Assembly: GCF_000179555.1 (NCBI RefSeq) | Contig: NZ_AECZ01000007.1 | Location: 117,799-181,798 of the forward strand | DNA: 64,000 nucleotides | Direction of reading: 5' to 3' | Source of the DNA: Solidesulfovibrio fructosivorans JJ] | GTDB lineage: Bacteria; Desulfobacterota; Desulfovibrionia; Desulfovibrionales; Desulfovibrionaceae | Part shown: positions 16,492 through 24,504 of the stretch, in pieces | Layout: each line of letters opens with the position of its first letter | Numbering within the stretch: position 1 is the stretch's first letter | Notes under the pieces: generated by a model | The model's input: the letters and a program-made list of their open reading frames with translations, nothing else | Database searches by the model: none | Told to the model about the DNA's origin: nothing | Made by a program: the position numbers and the translations under genes

Positions 16492-17992
16492 ATGACAGTA
16501 ATGTATAATGAGAAAAATGATTTCATTGCCTGGGTGATGTCGAAAAAAAATATTTTTATCCTTTTTTTTATCCTTAATGTGTTGGCTTTTTCAGCAGTGC
16601 TGCGTGCGAATTATCCGTATAGGGATGATGTTAGAGTTGTTTTAAATAATAATGAGGAATGGCATCAAAGTGGAAGATTGTTTTCATATATACTTTCAGA
16701 AATATACTATTTTGGAATGCAGGCAGACTCTTCTCCTTTCTTTCAAGTTACCGCCATATTTGTATTGTCGTTGGCCGGCTTGTCTCTTCTCTACTGTTTT
16801 AAGAAGGACAGTAACTGTTTATATCTTCTTTGCTTTATGCCGATTTGTCTGTCGCCGTATATTCTTGAAAGTTTATCATATAAGTTTTGTTCGTTATGGG
16901 TGGCGATTTCTGTTTTCATTCTGGTTATGCCCTTTGTCGCATTACGATCTGTCGAGAACAAGAAGTTGGTGTTTGGGGCAGCATTTGCAGCTGTATTTTT
17001 GGCGTTGAATACGTATCAACCATCTTTTGGAGTTTTTCTTTGTATTTTTGTTTATAGCCTGTTGGTCTGTCTGAGAGGTGATGAGGAGAATCGATTCTTT
17101 CGACGTGGCCAATTTTTTTTAGCACTTGGTGCCTTGACTGCGCTTGCGGCGTATTTTGTCGAGATAAAGTACTTTTTCCCTGTTACTTCACAGTGGGGGA
17201 AAAGTCATTCCGCAATGTCTGGCGGTGACTTGAGCCGCCTTCAGGTTTTTATTAGAAATAGTATTGTGTATTATCACTACTTGATGTCAGATTGGAATAA
17301 ATCCATTTTTGAGTATGTTTTGATTGTGAACATTTACGTGATGATTATTGTGTCTATAAGAAAAATTTTTCTCAAAAACAATATGCTGAATGGAGTGCTC
17401 AAGAGTATCGCTTTTATTATCATGCTTTTTTTTCTGACCATTGCACCACTTTTTTGTACAACTTTTTTTGTTAAATCCAGTTTACGCTCCAAGAACATTT
17501 CTTGCTGTCGGAGCGGCATTCTCCTTTATATTGTTTGATCCATTGTTGCTCATGCAACATAAGGGGTTTTATAGGAAAATATTTTTTGCGATCACAATCT
17601 ATTGTTCTTTGCAGTTAGTTGTTTTTGCAAGCGCTTACGGGAATCTATTGGCTTCGCAGATGAATTGGGAGAAAAATAGGTTGGTCCCATTGGCCTATCA
17701 GCTGGTAAAAGTACAGCAAAAAACAAATTGTCATTCTATATTCTATGAAAATACTATAGGCTACTCCCCGGCCCTTTCTAATCTTGGCAGGAAATATCCT
17801 GTTCTGTATAAGTTGATTAACCCGAGTGTTGGATATATTTATTTTGCTTCCGAAGTGTTACGGGACTATGGTTTGCACCTCCCTAACAACATTGTTCCTC
17901 CTCCTACAGAAGATATCAATGTTTTTTATAATGAACCATGGTATGTTATTGCGGCGTCCGGAGATGTCTGTATTCTTTCGTTCAAGCAATGA
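16492..17992 (+). pseudogene. GtrII-like membrane glucosyltransferase, frameshifted
   Basis: Two overlapping frames form one polytopic membrane protein of about 500 residues. Frame 1 (16492-17538) starts MTVMYNEKNDFIAW and carries about eight hydrophobic segments, with the early YRDDVRVV motif seen in GtrII-type transferases. Frame 2 (to 17992) supplies NPVYAPRTFLAVG and the C-terminal soluble part. A TGA at 17435-17437 in frame 2 forces the shift to lie after it, so the T6 (17450-17455) or T7 (17463-17469) run is the likely site; removing one T restores the frame. The gene is strongly AT-rich against the GC-rich background, a sign of transfer. Such enzymes modify O-antigen or other surface glycans. 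Confidence 0.7.
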
Positions 17993-18292
17993 GATCGTGC
18001 GCTGTTGTGTGCTAACAGCTATGCCGTTTGAAAGAGTTGGCACGCAAGCGGCAGCTTCGAAAGAGGGGGTTGCTTAGGGAAAGAGAGCGGATTTCGGCCT
18101 GAACACCAGTGCCCAGGCGGTTTTTTGGGGGGGCGGGAAGGCCATGCTGCTTTGAAACGGAGGCGGCTGCGCGAGGAATGCGCGCGATCGAATTGATCTT
18201 TGCGACCTGAGGCATCCACATCCGGCGTGAGCCAGATTTAGGAGGATTTGGTACAAAACCCCACAACAAGGTCCCACACGAAGCCCTGGAAA
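17993..18292. other. gene-free stretch before tRNA-Ser
   Basis: About 300 bp with mixed composition, returning to GC-rich by about 18070. Open frames here lack a Shine-Dalgarno and look like chance frames. I see nothing assignable besides the terminator at its right end. Confidence 0.5.
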
Positions 18293-18295
18293 TGA

Positions 18296-18322
18296 AAAAC
18301 CCGGGCTTCTTGCGAAACCCGG
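18296..18322 (-). terminator. intrinsic terminator of tRNA-Ser
   Basis: Read on the minus strand: CCGGG-t-TTC / GAA-g-CCCGG stem with one mismatch and a GCAA loop (18322-18301), followed by TTTTT at 18300-18296. It starts 14 nt past the tRNA-Ser CCA. Confidence 0.85.
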
Positions 18323-18333
18323 GAGCATAGGCA

Positions 18334-18429
<96 letters not shown>

Positions 18430-18585
18430 GCAAAACGGCTTAATAGCCATTTGCGGAAGATCGGTCAAGGAAAAAATCCCGCGACGACGCGCCGTCATCC
18501 TGATTGCGCTCTTTACAGAGGCCTGTCCCCCCGGATATGCTTCCGTTTCGGCTGAAACGAGCCCATTGCAAAAGGAGTCTCGGGC

Positions 18586-19758
18586 ATGAAAAAGTTCGCG
18601 CGTATGGAGCGCCTGCCGCCATACGTCTTTGCCACCGTCAATGAGCTGAAAATGCAGATGCGGCGGCGAAACGAAGACGTCATCGACCTCGGCATGGGCA
18701 ATCCCGACTTGCCCACGCCCCCGCACATCGTCGAAAAGTTGATCGAGGCGGCCCAAAAGCCCGCCAACCACCGCTATTCGGCCTCGCGCGGCATCAAGGG
18801 CCTGCGAAACGCCATCTCCGGCTGGTACAAGCGCCGCTTCGACGTGGACATCGACCCCGAAACCGAAGCAGTGGTCACCCTGGGCGCCAAGGAAGGCATG
18901 GCCCACCTGGCTCTGGTCATGCTCTCCCCGGGCGACGTCGTTTTCGCCACCGACCCGTCCTATCCCATCCACCCCTATTCCTGCATCATCGCCGGGGCGG
19001 ACGTGCGGCGCATTCCCATCAGCTGCGACAGCGACTTCTTCGAAGACCTGCTCCTGGCCACCCGACAGACCTGGCCGCAGCCGAAACTGCTTATCATCTC
19101 CTTTCCGCACAACCCCACCACGGCCACCGTGGACCTCGATTTTTTTCAGCGCATCGTGGATTTCGCCAAGGAACACGACATGATGGTGATCCACGACTTC
19201 GCTTATGCCGATTACGGCCTGGACGGCTACCAGCCGCCGAGCTTCTTGCAGGCCAAAGGCGCCAAGGACGTGGGCGTGGAATTTTTTTCCATGAGCAAAA
19301 GCTACTCCATGGCCGGGTGGCGCGTCGGCTACTGCTGCGGCAACCAGGAAATGGTCCATGCGCTCACCCGCATCAAGAGTTATCTGGATTACGGCATGTT
19401 CCAGCCCATCCAGATCGCCGCCTCGGTGGCGTTAAACGGCCCCCAGGAGTGCGTCGCCGAGATCAGAAACGTCTACCAGGACCGCCGGGACGCGCTGATC
19501 GAAGGCCTTTGCCGCGCCGGCTGGATGGTGCCCGCGCCCAATTCCACCATGTTCGTGTGGGCCAAGATTCCCGAAGAGTTCGCCCATATGAAATCCGTGG
19601 AATTCTCCAAGCTGCTGTTGCGCGAAGGCTCCGTCGCCGTTTCGCCGGGACTCGGCTTCGGCCACTTCGGCGACGACCATGTCCGCTTTTCGTTGGTGGA
19701 AAACAGGCACCGCATCAACCAGGCCACACGGAACATCAAAAAAGTGCTTTCAGGGTAG
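18586..19758 (+). CDS. alaC: alanine/glutamate-pyruvate-type aminotransferase (AlaC family)
   Basis: A 390-residue class I PLP aminotransferase. The N-terminal [35 protein letters not shown] and [11 protein letters not shown] segments closely match AlaC (YfdZ). The PLP lysine lies in [14 protein letters not shown] and the phosphate-binding Arg in the C-terminal VRFSLVEN. It likely makes alanine from pyruvate and glutamate, though aspartate-family transamination is possible given that hom follows 2 nt later in the same operon. ATG 18586 has AAGGAG upstream. Confidence 0.88.
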   Translation: MKKFARMERLPPYVFATVNELKMQMRRRNEDVIDLGMGNPDLPTPPHIVEKLIEAAQKPANHRYSASRGIKGLRNAISGWYKRRFDVDIDPETEAVVTLGAKEGMAHLALVMLSPGDVVFATDPSYPIHPYSCIIAGADVRRIPISCDSDFFEDLLLATRQTWPQPKLLIISFPHNPTTATVDLDFFQRIVDFAKEHDMMVIHDFAYADYGLDGYQPPSFLQAKGAKDVGVEFFSMSKSYSMAGWRVGYCCGNQEMVHALTRIKSYLDYGMFQPIQIAASVALNGPQECVAEIRNVYQDRRDALIEGLCRAGWMVPAPNSTMFVWAKIPEEFAHMKSVEFSKLLLREGSVAVSPGLGFGHFGDDHVRFSLVENRHRINQATRNIKKVLSG

Positions 19759-19760
19759 TC

Positions 19761-21059
19761 ATGCACAACGACAAACGCCCCGTTCGTATAGGTCTGGCCG
19801 GGCTCGGCACTGTCGGGTCCGGCCTTGTGGCCATTGTCGCGCGTAACGCCGACTGGATCGAACGCCGCCTCGGACGTCCCATCGTCCTGACCAAGGTGCT
19901 GGTGCGCGACCTCGCCAAGCCGCGGGCCGTGGCGCTGCCGCCCGATGTCGGGCTGACAGCCGATCCCGATGCCTTGGTCACGGACCCGGACATCGACATC
20001 GTGGTCGAACTCATGGGCGGCACCGGCGCGGCCTATGACCTGATCCGTCGCGCTCTTCTGGCCGGCAAGCATGTGGTCACGGCCAACAAGGCGCTTTTGG
20101 CCGAGCGCGGCCCCGAACTTTTCGCCTTGGCGGCCGAAAAGGGGCTGGGATTGTACTATGAGGCCAGCTGCGCCGGGGCCATCCCCATCGTGGCCACCCT
20201 CAAGGAATCCCTGGCCGGCAACCGCATCGTCAGCATCATCGGCATTTTAAACGGTACGGCCAACTACATATTAAGCAGCATGAGCGACAAGGGTCTGACC
20301 TTTGCCGCGGCGCTGCGCCAGGCCCAGGAGAAAGGCTACGCCGAGGCCGACCCGACTCTCGACATCGAGGGCATCGACGCGGCCCACAAGCTCATTTTGC
20401 TGATCCGGCTCGCCTACGGGCAGAATCTGCCCCTGGCCAAGCTCCCCGTGGCGGGCATCACCAAGGTCACGACCGAGGACATCCGTTTCGCCGGCGAGTT
20501 CGGCTACACGATCAAGCTCATCGGCCAGGTCCACGAGGTCGAAGGCCGGCTCTCCGCCGGGGTGAGCCCCATGCTCGTGCACAAGGACTACCTGCTCGCC
20601 AGCGTCAATGGAGCCTTTAACGCCGTGCGCGTGGAGGGCGACGCCTCCGGACCCATCATCCTGCACGGCAAGGGGGCCGGCGACCTGCCCACGGGCAGTG
20701 CTGTTTTGGGCGACATCATGGCTCTCGCCCGTGAAGGCATGATTCCCAACAACACCGGCTTTCTGGTCGAACCCTTGCCCGAGGCCAGCCAGCCCGACCC
20801 CGAAGACGCGGTCTGTCCCCATTATATCCACTTCACGGTCAAGGATCAGGCCGGCGTCATGGCCGCCATTTCCAAGTCCATGGGCGTGCACGGGGTCAGC
20901 ATCCGCCAGGCGGTGCAGAAGGGCGATCCCGAGGACGGCTATGTGCCGATCGTTTTCCTCACCCACGAGGCCACCGAACGCGCCATCAAAGGCGTGCTGG
21001 AAGACGCCGCCGCCATGCCGTTCATCAAACCCGGCACGGTGCATTTCAGGGTATTGTAG
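19761..21059 (+). CDS. hom: homoserine dehydrogenase
   Basis: Reduces aspartate semialdehyde to homoserine for threonine and methionine. The 432-residue protein has the NAD(P) motif GLAGLGTVGSG, VVTANKALLAERG, the catalytic-domain GILNGTANYIL and AEADPTLDIEGIDAAHKL. A C-terminal ACT domain (from about residue 353, FTVKDQAGVMAAIS) probably gives threonine feedback control. Start ATG 19761 is 2 nt after the alaC stop. Confidence 0.96.
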   Translation: MHNDKRPVRIGLAGLGTVGSGLVAIVARNADWIERRLGRPIVLTKVLVRDLAKPRAVALPPDVGLTADPDALVTDPDIDIVVELMGGTGAAYDLIRRALLAGKHVVTANKALLAERGPELFALAAEKGLGLYYEASCAGAIPIVATLKESLAGNRIVSIIGILNGTANYILSSMSDKGLTFAAALRQAQEKGYAEADPTLDIEGIDAAHKLILLIRLAYGQNLPLAKLPVAGITKVTTEDIRFAGEFGYTIKLIGQVHEVEGRLSAGVSPMLVHKDYLLASVNGAFNAVRVEGDASGPIILHGKGAGDLPTGSAVLGDIMALAREGMIPNNTGFLVEPLPEASQPDPEDAVCPHYIHFTVKDQAGVMAAISKSMGVHGVSIRQAVQKGDPEDGYVPIVFLTHEATERAIKGVLEDAAAMPFIKPGTVHFRVL

Positions 21060-21156
21060 GGGAAAGGGAATTCGCCGGTCCGGGAGGAGGCTACGTCCCT
21101 TCCGGACCAGCGCGCGAAAGTGAAGGCGGGGGAATATCTCCTTGTCGCGGATGGTC

Positions 21157-21176
21157 CCGGCGCAAGCCGGTTTTTT
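21157..21176 (+). terminator. intrinsic terminator after alaC-hom
   Basis: CCGGC-GCAA-GCCGG stem followed by TTTTTT at 21171-21176. A longer palindrome, GGTCCGG / CCGGACC at 21077-21108, lies between it and the hom stop and could be a leader or processing structure. Confidence 0.7.
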
Positions 21177-21236
21177 GTCGCGCCGGCCGGCTCTGGCGAC
21201 AGCCCGCCGTAACGCGGAAGAGCGCGAGGAAATCTG

Positions 21237-21887
21237 ATGGCAAAGCAATCGACCGACGTGGCGATTCTCGTGTTCCCGGGCGTGGAGCTCTTGGATTTTA
21301 CCGGCCCCTATGAGGCGCTTTCCGCCTGCCGGCTTGATGCGACGCGGCGGCGGGAGGAGCCTTCGCCCTTTCGTCCGCAACTTGTCGCCGCTTCCCTCGA
21401 ACCCGTCGCCTGCGCCAACGGGCCGCGTTTTCTGCCCGATACGACCTTTGCGGACTGCACCGCCCCGCACATCCTTCTCGTCCCTGGCGGCTGGGGCGTG
21501 AGAAAACCCCTCGACGATACGGCGCTTTTGGCCTGGATCAGGAAAATCGGCGCGAAAGCGCGGACGGTCGCCGGCGTATGCACAGGCTCCATGCTGCTCG
21601 GCAAGGCCGGGCTCCTGGAGGGCAGACGGGCCACCACCCATTGGCGTTCCCTTGACTGGATGCGCGCCAGCTATCCCGGCGTCACGGTGGTGGATGATGC
21701 CCATGTTGTGGAAGACGGGCATGTCCTGACCTCCGCCGGCATCAGCGCCGGTATCGATCTTGGCCTGCACCTCGTCGCCCGGTACTACGGCGAGGACACC
21801 GCCAGGGCCACGGCGGCACACCTGGAATATCGTTTTTCCCAAGACAACAAACGGAGAGTCTCCCTCTCCCCTGTGAAAAGTTCTTGA
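21237..21887 (+). CDS. DJ-1/PfpI (GATase1-like) family protein
   Basis: A 216-residue protein with the DJ-1/PfpI fold. It has ILVFPGVELLDFTGPYEAL, ILLVPGGWGVRKPL, the nucleophile-elbow Cys in VAGVCTGSMLLGKAGLL, and TTHWRSLDWM with SAGISAGIDLGLHLV. These resemble the isonitrile hydratase/AraC-N-terminal subgroup rather than the protease PfpI. Substrate is unknown. The last about 10 residues are encoded by a decayed family A repeat, so the natural C-terminus may have been altered. Confidence 0.82.
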   Translation: MAKQSTDVAILVFPGVELLDFTGPYEALSACRLDATRRREEPSPFRPQLVAASLEPVACANGPRFLPDTTFADCTAPHILLVPGGWGVRKPLDDTALLAWIRKIGAKARTVAGVCTGSMLLGKAGLLEGRRATTHWRSLDWMRASYPGVTVVDDAHVVEDGHVLTSAGISAGIDLGLHLVARYYGEDTARATAAHLEYRFSQDNKRRVSLSPVKSS

Positions 21888-21944
21888 AAAGGGGCCAAAG
21901 AGAAGCTTTTTGCAAAACGTTTCTCCCCGGCCGCCGGAGGCATG
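21874..21944. repeat. decayed family A repeat upstream of the ApgM-like gene
   Basis: GTGAAAAGTTCTTGAAAAGGGG tail, then an imperfect hairpin (GAGAAGCTTTTTGCAAAACGTTTCTC) and the conserved CCGCCGGAGGCA block. The GGAGG of that block is the Shine-Dalgarno of the next gene. Confidence 0.65.
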
Positions 21945-21946
21945 CT

Positions 21947-23143
21947 TTGTCCAAACTCGTTTTCCTTATCGCTGACGGCATGGGTGATCTGCCGCTCGAG
22001 GCACTGGGCGGCAGGACGCCCATGGAGGCGGCGGCAACGCCCGTCATGGACGCCATGGCCAGAGAGGGCATGGTGGGGCTTTGCCGCACGGTGCCGGAGG
22101 GCATGGCTCCGGGGTCGGATGTGGCCAACATGGCCTTGCTGGGCTTCGACCCGGCCGCTTACCACACCGGGCGCGGGCCCATCGAGGCGGCGGCCATGGG
22201 CTTGTCGCTCGGGGCTGACGACGTGGTCTTTCGGCTCAACACCGTGACGGTCAGCGAGCTCTCCGATACGGGCCTCATGCGCGACTATTCCGCCGGCCAT
22301 ATCGCCACGGAAGTCTCGACCAAGCTGGTGGAGGCCATTGGCCGGGAATGTTGTCCGTCGGACTACGTGGTCCATCCGGGCGTGCAGTATCGCCATCTGC
22401 TCGTGGCCAAGGGCGCGGCGGGGCGTGCGGAGGCGCGGGTCGCGGTGCGTCCGCCCCATGACATCACGGACCAGGGCATCGCCCCCGACTTGGCGGAGCT
22501 GCGCCGGGCACCGGACTTGTGGCATTTCGTGCAATGCGCCGGCAAGGTCCTGGCCGGGGCGGAAAATGCCAGCAAGGCCAATGCCGTGTGGCCGTGGGGG
22601 CAGGGCAGGGCGCTTGCGCTTCCCGATTTCGCCGGGACGTTCGGGTTGCGCGGGGCCGTGGTTTCGGCCGTGGATCTGGTCAAGGGCCTTGGCCGGGCCG
22701 CCGGCATGGCTGTTTTGGACGTGCCCGGGGCCACGGGACTCCTCGACACCAATTACGAAGGCAAGGTGGCGGCGGCGCTGGATTTTCTTAAAATCGGCGA
22801 TTTCGTGTTCGTGCACGTCGAGGCGCCGGACGAGTGCGGCCACGCCGGGGATGCGGCCTCCAAGACCGAGGCCGTGGCCCGCTTCGACGCCCGCATCGTG
22901 GCCCCCATGCGCGAGGCCTTGGGAAACGACGTCGCGTTTCTGATCGCCTGCGACCATCCCACCCCCATTGTCATTCGCACGCACAGCGCCGATCCCGTGC
23001 CTTTCCTTTTCTTTAAGCAAGGCGTAACCCCTTCCGGCGCGGCCGCTTTTTCCGAACGCGAGGCGGCCGCCACCGGCCTTGCCGTCGCCCCGGGGCATAC
23101 CCTTTTGCCGACGGCTGTCGGCTGGGCGAACGGGAAACAATAA
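21947..23143 (+). CDS. ApgM-like alkaline-phosphatase-superfamily protein; phosphoglycerate mutase or homoserine kinase
   Basis: A 398-residue member of the archaeal-type cofactor-independent phosphoglycerate mutase family. The N-terminus FLIADGMGD supplies the first metal-site Asp, followed by PGSDVANMALLGFDP (nucleophile Ser region), TGRGPIEAAAMG, HVEAPDECGHAGD and ACDHPTP. A subgroup of this family has been proposed to be homoserine kinase from linkage to hom. Here it lies just downstream of hom, and a separate GpmI is encoded at 59258. The start is TTG 21947, since the nearby ATG 21942 is out of frame; GGAGG lies 6 nt upstream. Confidence 0.85.
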   Translation: MSKLVFLIADGMGDLPLEALGGRTPMEAAATPVMDAMAREGMVGLCRTVPEGMAPGSDVANMALLGFDPAAYHTGRGPIEAAAMGLSLGADDVVFRLNTVTVSELSDTGLMRDYSAGHIATEVSTKLVEAIGRECCPSDYVVHPGVQYRHLLVAKGAAGRAEARVAVRPPHDITDQGIAPDLAELRRAPDLWHFVQCAGKVLAGAENASKANAVWPWGQGRALALPDFAGTFGLRGAVVSAVDLVKGLGRAAGMAVLDVPGATGLLDTNYEGKVAAALDFLKIGDFVFVHVEAPDECGHAGDAASKTEAVARFDARIVAPMREALGNDVAFLIACDHPTPIVIRTHSADPVPFLFFKQGVTPSGAAAFSEREAAATGLAVAPGHTLLPTAVGWANGKQ

Positions 23144-23150
23144 ACACATC

Positions 23151-23585
23151 ATGGCCCCCATCGTAAAACCCGAGGATTTTCCCTCCCCCGACTCCCGGCT
23201 GGAGCTGACCGTCTCCTACGGGGAAACGGACCGGATGGGTTATGCCTATTACGGGCATTATCCCCATTGGTTCGAGCGGGGCAGGGGGCATTTCATCAAG
23301 GAGCGCGGCATGAGCTACGGCGAGGTCGAGACGCGCGGGGTATGGCTGCCCGTGCGCGATCTTGCCGTTCGCTACCTGCGTCCGGCCCATTACGACGACG
23401 TGGTCACGGTGCGCACCGCCATCGCCGCCTGGGGCCGGGCCTCGGTCACCTTCGTCTACCAGGTTTTCGGTCCGCCGGACGCCTCGATTCTCCTGGCCGC
23501 CGGCGAGACTCTGCACGCCTGCACCACGCCCGAGGGGCGGCCCATGGCCGTTCCGGGGTGGCTGCGCGGGCTTTTTTCCGTCTAA
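23151..23585 (+). CDS. acyl-CoA thioesterase, YbgC/4-hydroxybenzoyl-CoA type
   Basis: A 144-residue single hotdog-fold protein. The motif YGETDRMGYAYYGHYPHWFE corresponds to the Y-x-x-T-D-x-x-G-x-x-Y catalytic region of YbgC-type thioesterases, with the catalytic Asp at the TD step. It hydrolyses short or aromatic acyl-CoA or acyl-ACP thioesters. ATG 23151 is 7 nt past the previous stop, so the genes are likely cotranscribed. Substrate cannot be read from the sequence. Confidence 0.85.
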   Translation: MAPIVKPEDFPSPDSRLELTVSYGETDRMGYAYYGHYPHWFERGRGHFIKERGMSYGEVETRGVWLPVRDLAVRYLRPAHYDDVVTVRTAIAAWGRASVTFVYQVFGPPDASILLAAGETLHACTTPEGRPMAVPGWLRGLFSV

Positions 23586-23616
23586 CCCCTTTTTCTCCCT
23601 TTGTTGCGGCATCATC

Positions 23617-24402
23617 ATGTTCATCGACATCCACACGCACGCCTATCATCCCAAGATATCGGACAAGGTTCTGGCCCAGCTCGAGGACCACTACGGCATC
23701 AAACCCGTCGGCACGGGGCAGATTGACGACCTGATCGCCCGGGCCAAAAAAGCCGGTCTGGAAAAGGTGGTGGTCCACAACGCGGCCACGGCCGCGGCCC
23801 AGGTCGTCCCGGCCAACAACTGGGCCATCCGCATCCACCGGGAGAACCCAGAGGTGCTTTCCTTCGGCACCCTGCACCCGGACTACCCGGACTTCGAGCG
23901 CGAACTGGACAGGCTTGAGCGAAACGGCATCAAGGGCATCAAGTTTCACGCCGATTTCCAGGGCTTCCGCCTGGACGATCATCGGCTGTGGCCGATTTTC
24001 GAGGCTCTTTCCGGTCGTTTCATGGTCATGCTCCACGTGGGCGACAACCTGCCGCCCGATGAGAACAACTCCTCCCCGGACAAAGTGGCGGCCATTGTTC
24101 GCGATTTTCCGGGGCTTACGGTCATCGCCGCCCACCTGGGAGGGTATCTCCACTGGCAGTACGTTCTGGAGCATCTCCTCGGCAAGGACGTCTACATCGA
24201 TACCTCGAGTTCCCTGTCCTTTATCGACGACGACACCCTGCATCGCATCTTTGATGGCCACCCCCGCGAACGTATTCTTTTCGGCAGCGATTACCCGCTT
24301 TTTGATCCCGGCGACGAGATCGGTCTGCTGCGCCGCCGCCTGTCCCTTCGCGATGCGGAGCTCGAGAGCTTGCTTTCGGCCGCAACCGCACTTTTCCGAT
24401 AA
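23617..24402 (+). CDS. TatD/amidohydrolase-2-like metal-dependent hydrolase
   Basis: A 261-residue TIM-barrel amidohydrolase with the metal ligands in order: FIDIHTHAYHP at the N-terminus, GIKFHADFQGF, HVGDN, AHLGGY and FGSDYPLFDP. The pattern fits the amidohydrolase-2 (uronate isomerase/ACMSD-like) subgroup better than TatD. The substrate is unknown. It follows the thioesterase by 31 nt on the same strand. Confidence 0.8.
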   Translation: MFIDIHTHAYHPKISDKVLAQLEDHYGIKPVGTGQIDDLIARAKKAGLEKVVVHNAATAAAQVVPANNWAIRIHRENPEVLSFGTLHPDYPDFERELDRLERNGIKGIKFHADFQGFRLDDHRLWPIFEALSGRFMVMLHVGDNLPPDENNSSPDKVAAIVRDFPGLTVIAAHLGGYLHWQYVLEHLLGKDVYIDTSSSLSFIDDDTLHRIFDGHPRERILFGSDYPLFDPGDEIGLLRRRLSLRDAELESLLSAATALFR

Positions 24403-24504
24403 CCAAAATGTCCATTGACTTTCGCCCGGGCCTCATGCTGGAAGGGCGGGGGCCGGGCGGTTTTGCAAGATTTCACCGCGCGCCCGGGTCCAAGGAGCCC
24501 TTCC

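Noticed and set aside
17426..17433. T8 tract as the frameshift site of the GtrII-like gene
   Set aside because: A shift there would run into TGA 17435-17437 in the second frame, so the shift must be later.
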